Shown here: one piece after another, positions 32,174-37,492 of the stretch
Position numbering within the stretch: position 1 is the stretch's first letter
Layout: each line of letters opens with the position of its first letter
NCBI GenBank assembly: GCA_021838635.1
Contig: JAKCDC010000026.1
Span: forward strand, 1-37,492
Length of the DNA: 37,492 nucleotides
Source: Pseudomonadota bacterium
GTDB lineage: Bacteria; Pseudomonadota; Gammaproteobacteria; Steroidobacterales; Steroidobacteraceae
Direction: 5' to 3'
The notes under the pieces: model-generated
Database searches by the model: none
Told to the model about the DNA's origin: nothing
The model's input: the letters and a program-made list of their open reading frames with translations, nothing else
Translations under genes and position numbers: made by a program

Positions 32174-33286
32174 TTACAGGCTCGGTGCGCCGCCATCCGC
32201 TCCGAGCAGTGGCAGATGAATCTCCGCGGTCCACTCCCCCGGCTGTTGCGCCGCCACCCGTATCCTCGCCCGCTCCCCAAAATGCAGCGCGAGTCGATGA
32301 CGCACGTTCCGCAGCCCGATCCCCTCGGCACGGTCCGCCTCGCGCTGTGCCGCGGTGTTGATCACCCGCAGCGTCAGCTCACCCTCGGCGGCCACGACTT
32401 CCACGCGGATCCACACCGCCCCGTGGTGACCGCGCAGACCGTGCACGACGGCGTTCTCGACCAGCGGTTGGAGAATCAGGCTCGGCACCCATACCCCCGG
32501 CAGCCCGGCCGCCGTCGGCACATTCAAGCGCAGCCGCTCGGCGAACCGATGTTGCTGCAACGCCAGGTACTGATGCGCGAAGCGGATTTCGGCCTCGAGC
32601 GGCCAGAACTCCCGTTCGCTGGCGCTGAGCAGCTCGCGCAACACCTCGCCCAACATCGCCACCAGCTCCCGGGCGGCCGTTGGATCCCAACCGATCTGAC
32701 CTTGCAGGGTATGCAGCAGATTCAACAGCGAGTGCGGCGAGAGCTGGGTGCGCAGCGTCGCCAGACGCGCCGCCAAGAGCGCCCGGCGCAACGATGCCGC
32801 CTGTGTCTCCTCTTCGCGCAGCGCGCGGCCCATCTGGCACGCCCAGATGAGTGCGAGCGCAAACGCATAGGCGAGCAGAAAGCGCGTGACGCTCGAGAGC
32901 CAGAGGCTCGCCTCCAGGGCGGCAGCGCGCCAGAGGGAAGCGACGGCGACATGGGGAGCGGCGGCGAGATCGCCTGTGACCCACTCCCCGAGCAGCAAGC
33001 CCGGCGCGGCAAGAGCGGAAAATCCCAGCCCGAGCGCTAGCTGCACGGGCACTTGGCGCGCGTACGGCCGCCAGCCGAGGCGCTGCGAACCCCAAAGACA
33101 GCCGAGCAGGACCGGGTAGAGCAGCAGGTGCGCGATCAGCTGCGGTCCGCAAGGGGCGAATACGGTTTTCACACGCATCGCCGAGAGCGCGGCCTGAGTG
33201 CTTGTGGCCTGCAGAACGTCCGTGCCGGTGACATACGCCCAGAACACGCTCACCAGCACGAGCGGCATGCGGATGCGGCAGCTCAC
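32174..33286 (-). CDS. LytS/AlgZ-type membrane sensor histidine kinase
   Basis: A 370-residue sensor. The N-terminal half has about four membrane segments and little periplasmic sequence (LIAHLLLYPVLLGCLWG, VQLALGLGFSALAAPGLLLG, FLLAYAFALALIWAC). The His_kinase-type domain follows with LSPHSLLN (H185), LQPLVENAVVHG (N278) and GIGLRNVRHRL. The H-box differs from the usual NPHFLFN, but the His is kept. The start is GTG 33286, or ATG 33268 just before the first helix. This kinase family lacks a long sensor loop, so the signal may be within the membrane. It is the first gene of a two-gene operon with the response regulator. Confidence 0.9.
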   Translation of the reverse strand: MSCRIRMPLVLVSVFWAYVTGTDVLQATSTQAALSAMRVKTVFAPCGPQLIAHLLLYPVLLGCLWGSQRLGWRPYARQVPVQLALGLGFSALAAPGLLLGEWVTGDLAAAPHVAVASLWRAAALEASLWLSSVTRFLLAYAFALALIWACQMGRALREEETQAASLRRALLAARLATLRTQLSPHSLLNLLHTLQGQIGWDPTAARELVAMLGEVLRELLSASEREFWPLEAEIRFAHQYLALQQHRFAERLRLNVPTAAGLPGVWVPSLILQPLVENAVVHGLRGHHGAVWIRVEVVAAEGELTLRVINTAAQREADRAEGIGLRNVRHRLALHFGERARIRVAAQQPGEWTAEIHLPLLGADGGAPSL

Positions 33287-33395
33287 CTGAGGCGCCCCGC
33301 CCCCGGGTGGCTCTTGCCCCTGATCTGCATCGGCCCTCCCTCACGCTGCGCGTCTGGACCTCCGCCGCCACCGATCCGGCCTCGGAAGCGCTGGG

Positions 33396-33426
33396 ACGAA
33401 CTCGTCGATGGCAGGGACGAATTCGT
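33396..33426. repeat. Two palindromic 10-bp sites 21 bp apart, candidate LytTR operator
   Basis: ACGAACTCGT (33396-33405) and ACGAATTCGT (33417-33426) are near-identical, each preceded by GGG. The second is a perfect palindrome. The centre-to-centre distance is 21 bp, two helical turns, as for LytTR-domain regulators. They lie 110-140 bp upstream of the kinase start (minus) and ~250 bp upstream of the borosin methyltransferase start (plus). The rest of 33287-33678, the 392-bp divergent intergenic region, contains no gene I can support; its open frames lack ribosome-binding sites. Confidence 0.55.
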
Positions 33427-33678
33427 TGGGTCGCTTATTCCCGAAGGCTGCCACAAAGTGTCTCATATCTTTATGGCCCCGGAAAAACCAGAAACGCCGG
33501 CGTACGGCGCGGCCACGGCCTTCGTTGCGCCCCGCGGGCACGCCGTCACGACGTCTCGGCTCGCTTCGGCTGACACTGCCCCGATACTGTTTCCGCTGGG
33601 AGGCGGCGCGCATCGGGTCCCGTCGGCCGCCAAAACTCGTCCGCTTTTTTGTCCTACACCACGACAGAAGAGGCTGCC

Positions 33679-34593
33679 ATGAATGGAAAATTGACCGTGG
33701 TCGGCACCGGAATGACCGCAATCAGTCAGCTCACGCGCGAAGCGGAGCATTGCCTGTTCACGGCCGACAAAGTGTTCTATCTGCTTACCGACCCGCATAC
33801 CGAGGGCTACGTCAAACAGCTCAATGCATCGGCCGAATGCCTCAAACGCCACTACGAGCACGGCAGCGGAAAACCCCGACTCTGGGCCTACCAGGACATG
33901 GTGGAGACGCTGCTCGCCCCGGTGCGCCAGGGTCAGTCGGTCTGCGCGGCGTTCTACGGCCACCCCGGCGTGTTCGTCTACCCCTCGCACGAGGCGATCG
34001 TCCAGGCGCGTCGCGAAGGCCACGAGGCGAAGATGCTGCCGGGGATTTCGGCCGAGGACATGATGGTGGCCGATCTGGGCATCGACCCGGCGCTGCCGGG
34101 CCTGCAGACCTACGAGGCCACCGGCTTCGTGCTATTGAAACCGACGATCGACGCACGCATCCCGCTCGTACTGTGGCAGATCGGGGTCGTCGGCCTACTC
34201 ACACCCGAGGCGCACCCGTCGCGCAGCAATCTCGGGGCACTCACCGAGATTCTGCTGCGCAGCTACCCGAGCAATCACCAGGTGGTGCTCTACCAGGCCT
34301 CCGCGTACGAGAACATCGCACCGGTCCTGCACGTGTTCGCGCTGCGGGATCTGGCGCGGCAGGACATCAATGCACTGAGCACACTGTACGTTCCGCCGGG
34401 ACAGCATGCCGATCCGGACCCGAGTCGGGCCGAACTGCTCGGAGTGCGCCTGGCCGACCTGTCGCTGACGCACACCCAGGGCGGTGCCCGCGTTCCGGGG
34501 CAGGCGTATGGAATCACCCATCCGGAAAAACCCGGCTGGGTGACCGCGGCGCAGGGCTGCGGCGCGGCAAGCGCCGAGTTCGCCGCAGGCTGA
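33679..34593 (+). CDS. Borosin-type peptide alpha-N-methyltransferase (TP-methylase fold)
   Basis: A 304-residue SAM-dependent enzyme of the tetrapyrrole-methylase fold. Several segments closely match borosin backbone N-methyltransferases (OphMA, SonM): VVGTG (7-11), DKVFYLLTDPHTEGYVKQLNA, GKPR...Y (64-71), FYGHPGVFVYPSHEA (92-106), MLPGISAEDMM, ADLGIDP, QTYEAT and LYVPP (236-240). R67, Y71 and Y93 correspond by offset to OphMA R72, Y76 and Y98 as I recall them. A cobalamin or sirohaem methylase is unlikely: those lack the YGHPGVFV...PGISAED combination. The C-terminal ~60 residues contain no hydrophobic core peptide, so this is the enzyme of a split system. ATG 33679 follows GAAGAGG. The likely substrate is the small ORF 107 bp downstream. 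Confidence 0.9.
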   Translation: MNGKLTVVGTGMTAISQLTREAEHCLFTADKVFYLLTDPHTEGYVKQLNASAECLKRHYEHGSGKPRLWAYQDMVETLLAPVRQGQSVCAAFYGHPGVFVYPSHEAIVQARREGHEAKMLPGISAEDMMVADLGIDPALPGLQTYEATGFVLLKPTIDARIPLVLWQIGVVGLLTPEAHPSRSNLGALTEILLRSYPSNHQVVLYQASAYENIAPVLHVFALRDLARQDINALSTLYVPPGQHADPDPSRAELLGVRLADLSLTHTQGGARVPGQAYGITHPEKPGWVTAAQGCGAASAEFAAG

Positions 34594-34700
34594 AGCGTAG
34601 CGGCGAGCAGACCGCGCACGGGGCAGGCCCGAAGAGTTTGGAAGGAATAACCGGGGCAGGAACGCCCGCAATCCCACCGTCAAATCAGAGGAGATCAGCA

Positions 34701-34847
34701 ATGACCATGCGAACCCCTGTGTTAGGCATCGACATCGGCAGCTGTGGACGCGTGCTGTACAGCGACGCTCCGTCACACCGGCTGCTGCGCGCCAACGAAA
34801 CTGCGCTCTCGCCCGAAACGAAGGTCGTGATCGTGCTCGTGCTCTGA
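34701..34847 (+). CDS. Candidate borosin precursor peptide (48 residues)
   Basis: ATG 34701 has a strong ribosome-binding site (AGAGGAGA, 34687-34694). The product has a mixed leader (LGIDIGSCGRVLYSD, RLLRANETALSPE) and ends in KVVIVLVL, an all-hydrophobic beta-branched tail strongly like the N-methylated core of omphalotin (WVIVVGVIG...). It lies directly after the methyltransferase gene, with a 23-bp-arm hairpin terminator starting 50 bp after its stop. Known type IV borosin precursors carry a larger helical binding domain of about 60-70 residues; this one has none that I recognise. It has one cysteine (C15). The alternative is a chance small ORF, but position, ribosome-binding site, terminator and tail together argue against that. 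Confidence 0.75.
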   Translation: MTMRTPVLGIDIGSCGRVLYSDAPSHRLLRANETALSPETKVVIVLVL

Positions 34848-34896
34848 CTGAGCGCACGAGCGGTTCAGCTCCCACGCGGTCCCACCGGCCAAAAGA

Positions 34897-34954
34897 CAGG
34901 CTGGGATGCGCATCCCGCATCGGAAACCTTTGCGGGAGCGCGCATCCCAACCTG
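34897..34954 (+). terminator. Long hairpin after the borosin precursor gene
   Basis: Arms at 34897-34919 and 34931-34954 pair almost perfectly (CAGG.TGGGATGCGC...TCCCGCA) around an 11-base loop, starting 50 bp after the precursor stop. The right arm is followed by a G run rather than T, so on the plus strand it may act as an mRNA-stabilising end. On the minus strand, C-rich flanks precede the end of the beta-propeller gene. It probably separates the two convergent units. Confidence 0.75.
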
Positions 34955-34982
34955 AGGGGGGGTCGGTAGGCGCTCAGTTCAC

Positions 34983-36053
34983 TCAGCTCGGCGCGAACAC
35001 CGCAACACAACCGGCGCGGCAGGTGCCATCGGCCGGATTCGCGGCAATCGGGACAAACACCTTGCCGCTGCGCGCATCGGCGGCCACGGAATGCGCCTGC
35101 GGTCCGCTCGGCAGGTTGGCAATCCAGCGGCGCGTGCGCGCATCGAGGATGCCGAGAACCGGACCGCCGGGATTTTTCGCTGCGGCCAGGTAGTAACGCT
35201 GCACACGCGGATCGGCATACGCCTCGTCCGAACCGCCGACCTGCGGTATACGGGCAACGACTTTCCCAGTGCGCGCATTGAGGATCAGCGAGTGCGCCGG
35301 GAACCCTGCCGCAACGGCATCGTCGCCGCAGCCGACGAGCAGGTCGCTGTGCGGCCCGAGCGCCAGCCCCGCGGGCATGCACTGATGCACGTGAATCGGC
35401 TTCAACAGCCGGCGCGTCCGCGGGTTGATGAGCGCGATGGCGCCCTCGGCCTTGACATGCTGGAGCACCGGCAGCGACAGATAGAGCAGACCGGTGGCCG
35501 GCACGTACGCCGGCTGCTCCGCCCCGTCCGTAGCGGCCGCGAGCATGACTCTTCCGACCACCTTGCGAGTGCGTGTAGAGATCAGATTGGGAATGGGCGG
35601 GCCGTCGTGCTTGGGCATCACCGCGAGGAGATGATCGCGAGGAGCGTAGGTGAGCTCATCGGTGGTCTTGCCGCGCTCGGTGAGCACGCTCGCGATGATC
35701 CTTCGAGTTCGCACATCGACCACTTTGACCGTTCCGCTGTCCCCGTCGCTGGCCCAGAACGTCTCCGTTCCGACCGCGACCACACCCTTCGGACCGCCGA
35801 GGCCGAAGCCGCCGGCGCGGCCCAGGAACCGCCCTGTCGATGCATCGATCAGGTCGAGGCCATGATTTGATGTGTCCGCGAACGCATAAATCCCGGCCGC
35901 ATTGACGAAGCCGATGTCGAATTTCTTCAAGGGCTGACCCGGCACGGCAATCTCGCCCACCCGCCGCAGTGCAGCCCTGCTCGGTGCGGCGTGGGCCACC
36001 GCCGCACCGAGCAGGGCGACCATCGTCGCGGTCAGGATCGACAGCACGCGCAT
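34983..36053 (-). CDS. Secreted YVTN-type beta-propeller protein
   Basis: A 356-residue exported protein, signal peptide MRVLSILTATMVALLGAAVAHA from ATG 36053 (ATG 36092 is possible but adds residues before the signal). The mature part is built of ~45-residue beta-propeller repeats: YAFADTSNHGLDLIDASTGRFLG, FWASDGDSGTVKVVDVRTRRIIA, LYLSLPVL...GAIALINPRTRRLL, AHSLILNARTGKVVARI. There is no haem-binding motif and no catalytic signature. A pair of cysteines near the end (GTCRAGCVAV) may form a disulfide. It is probably a periplasmic binding or scaffolding protein. It converges on the borosin genes across the hairpin. The repeat style resembles the propeller of the GH92 fusion, but the two are distinct. 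Confidence 0.82.
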   Translation of the reverse strand: MRVLSILTATMVALLGAAVAHAAPSRAALRRVGEIAVPGQPLKKFDIGFVNAAGIYAFADTSNHGLDLIDASTGRFLGRAGGFGLGGPKGVVAVGTETFWASDGDSGTVKVVDVRTRRIIASVLTERGKTTDELTYAPRDHLLAVMPKHDGPPIPNLISTRTRKVVGRVMLAAATDGAEQPAYVPATGLLYLSLPVLQHVKAEGAIALINPRTRRLLKPIHVHQCMPAGLALGPHSDLLVGCGDDAVAAGFPAHSLILNARTGKVVARIPQVGGSDEAYADPRVQRYYLAAAKNPGGPVLGILDARTRRWIANLPSGPQAHSVAADARSGKVFVPIAANPADGTCRAGCVAVFAPS

Positions 36054-36427
36054 GCGCCACTGCGCCGGAGCACACGGAACGGGATCTATCACTGGGCTGC
36101 TCTTGACTCAGGACCTCGGAGGCGCCCAGTGTCGCAGTCCTTCCTGACAATCGTATGACACTGCGCATCCATTCGCGCCCGGGGCGGTCGCGGCCGAGCG
36201 TCACTCGCCCCCAAAGGGCGTCGGCCTGGCATCCTTCATGGCGGCCCTGACATCTTCGAGGTCCAGGGCCGATCGAGGATCTAGCGATCAATGCCAACCG
36301 GCAGCCCTATCGCTCAACGGACCCTGCCGTCGGTCGTTCGCGCCGCATCTGCAAAAACAGCGTTACTCTCGGCCCCGTCCAGGAACGTCGCAGAGAGTTT
36401 CCGCACGCACGGAGTGCGTCTCCCTCC
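36054..36427. other. Intergenic region with a small hairpin
   Basis: No supported gene. An 8-bp stem, CGGCCCTG/CAGGGCCG (36242-36249 with 36264-36271), could end transcription of the Rieske oxygenase gene, which stops at 36428 on the minus strand. There is no T run. The promoter of the beta-propeller gene should also lie here. Confidence 0.4.
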
Positions 36428-37465
36428 CTACAACGGAACGCCGCAGCGCGCGAGGACATCACGCAGATCACGAATCGGGGGGAACACCTCATTATTCCAA
36501 TCCGTGCCCTGGGCATCGTGCGCACGCTGTTCGTGTTCGACGATTTCCTGATCTTCGCGGAAAATGTTCTCGGTGAACCGCACCACGAACGGCCAGACCA
36601 CGTGGATCAGTCCCGGGATCGGTGGCTTTTTCACCGACAGATAGCCGAAGGTCCGGTTGGTGCGATGCTCGGCATCGAGCGGCGTGTAGCACAGCCAGAC
36701 TTCGAGCACCGGATCCTGCGTCTCCTGAATGTTGCGACCGACCCAGACCTTCAGGCTCTGGGATGGATAATCTGTGCGGATGCGCATGTGATCACGAAAA
36801 TCCTGGCGCTCCTCGCCGCGGCTGCGCATCATGTCGACGATCACGCGCTCGCCGACCGTGGACTTGCCCTCGCTTCGGCTGAAGCTGTATTCGACCTCCG
36901 CCCATTGTTCTCCGTGTTTGCGCCCGAGACAGCTGGCGCGGATCGAGCCCATCTGCTTGCGGTGCATGAACTGGTGGTTCATGTCGAAGAGATTCTCGTG
37001 CATGAACGTATAGTGGCAGGCGACTTCGCGGTTCAGACGCCGGGTCTTGTAGTCGCGCCGTTGGGACGCACCGAGCGAATTCGGCAGGCGTTCTTCAGCC
37101 AGCTCGGCCTTGCCGGGGAAGATGAAGATGAGGCCGTCGATCTCGCGGACCGGGTAGCTGCGCACTCCGTTCGGCCGGCGTTCTTTGCCGAGATACGGCA
37201 CATCCGTGCATTTCCCCGAACAGTCGTACGCCCAGCCATGGTAGTGACATTTCAGGACGTCCCCGGTGACGACACCGAGGTGCAACGGCACCTGCCGATG
37301 CGCGCAGCGGTCTTCCAATGCAAAGACCCGGCCGCTTTCACCGCGATAGAGCGCGATCGGCTCGCCGGCGAATCGGCGCCCGAGAATCTGCCCTGCCTTG
37401 AGCTCATCGGACCACGCGAGCGGATACCAATAATCCGGATTCGCACCGGTCCGCCTCAAATCCAC
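36428..37465 (-). CDS. Rieske non-haem iron oxygenase (ring-hydroxylating/demethylase type)
   Basis: A 345-residue oxygenase. The Rieske cluster ligands are C54, H56 (CAHR), C73 and H76 (CHYHGW). The mononuclear iron site is N158-x2-D161-x2-H164-x3-H168 (ENLFDMNHQFMHR). The architecture matches vanillate/phenylpropionate O-demethylase and related alpha subunits. It would need a separate ferredoxin-reductase, not seen here. The substrate is unknown. GTG 37465 is the last usable start inside the window; the frame is open to the edge and the true start may lie beyond it. Its role beside the borosin locus, if any, is unclear. Confidence 0.9.
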   Translation of the reverse strand: MDLRRTGANPDYWYPLAWSDELKAGQILGRRFAGEPIALYRGESGRVFALEDRCAHRQVPLHLGVVTGDVLKCHYHGWAYDCSGKCTDVPYLGKERRPNGVRSYPVREIDGLIFIFPGKAELAEERLPNSLGASQRRDYKTRRLNREVACHYTFMHENLFDMNHQFMHRKQMGSIRASCLGRKHGEQWAEVEYSFSRSEGKSTVGERVIVDMMRSRGEERQDFRDHMRIRTDYPSQSLKVWVGRNIQETQDPVLEVWLCYTPLDAEHRTNRTFGYLSVKKPPIPGLIHVVWPFVVRFTENIFREDQEIVEHEQRAHDAQGTDWNNEVFPPIRDLRDVLARCGVPL

Positions 37466-37492
37466 ACCGTCGTGCGTGCCCGCCGGGCACGC

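Noticed and set aside
34719-34746. GIDIGS motif in the 48-mer resembling an actin-like ATPase N-terminus
   Set aside because: Only a few residues match and the peptide is far too short for that fold.
1-37492. CRISPR arrays, tRNA or rRNA genes
   Set aside because: No regularly spaced repeats and no cloverleaf or rRNA-like sequence noticed by eye; a tRNAscan or Rfam search was not possible.

Overview
The window is GC-rich chromosomal DNA from a proteobacterium. It carries a SoeABC-type cytoplasmic sulfite dehydrogenase, a high-potential iron-sulfur protein (HiPIP), a DabAB-type inorganic-carbon accumulation system and a stand-alone CysD. Together these suggest a sulfur-oxidising, chemolithoautotrophic gammaproteobacterium. 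No rRNA or other phylogenetic marker is present, so the taxonomy is inference only.

Layout. (1) About 1-5,400 is a decayed accessory region. It holds the end of a replication/primase-type module of an integrative element, three small coupled ORFs (two with frameshifts), a tyrosine integrase with an internal stop whose catalytic C-terminus is replaced by an IS3-type transposase scar, an intact VapBC toxin-antitoxin pair and an IS5-type transposase fragment. (2) 5,624-6,774 carries alkB and a Tat-exported HiPIP. (3) 7,212-12,118 (minus strand) is a zinc operon: ABC substrate-binding lipoprotein, ATPase, two permeases and Zur, followed at 18 bp by an SGNH hydrolase. A perfect inverted repeat sits at the operon's promoter end. 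(4) 12,164-17,961 holds an SDR oxidoreductase, a lipoprotein, a rhodanese with an AT-rich palindromic promoter, and a large secreted GH92 glycosidase fused to a YVTN beta-propeller. (5) 18,225-22,680 is soeABC, followed by an MFS permease. (6) 24,524-31,344 is a LysR regulator divergent from dabB-dabA-cysD, then a small unknown protein and TspO. dabB, dabA and cysD overlap by 4 bp at each junction. (7) 31,378-33,286 (minus) encodes a LytS/LytR-type two-component system. (8) 33,679-34,847 (plus) holds the most unusual locus: a TP-methylase-fold enzyme that reads as a borosin peptide alpha-N-methyltransferase, followed by a 48-residue ORF ending in VVIVLVL and a long hairpin terminator. I read this pair as a split borosin RiPP system with an unusual precursor. 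(9) 34,983-37,465 (minus) carries a secreted beta-propeller protein and a Rieske oxygenase.

How the parts fit. SoeABC would feed sulfite electrons to the quinone pool and HiPIP would carry electrons in the periplasm. DabAB would use ion-motive force to trap CO2 as bicarbonate for autotrophy. The borosin locus faces away from the LytTR two-component operon across a 392-bp intergenic region. That region contains two near-identical 10-bp palindromic sites exactly 21 bp apart, the spacing expected for a LytTR regulator, so the two-component system may control both sides. This regulatory link is inference.
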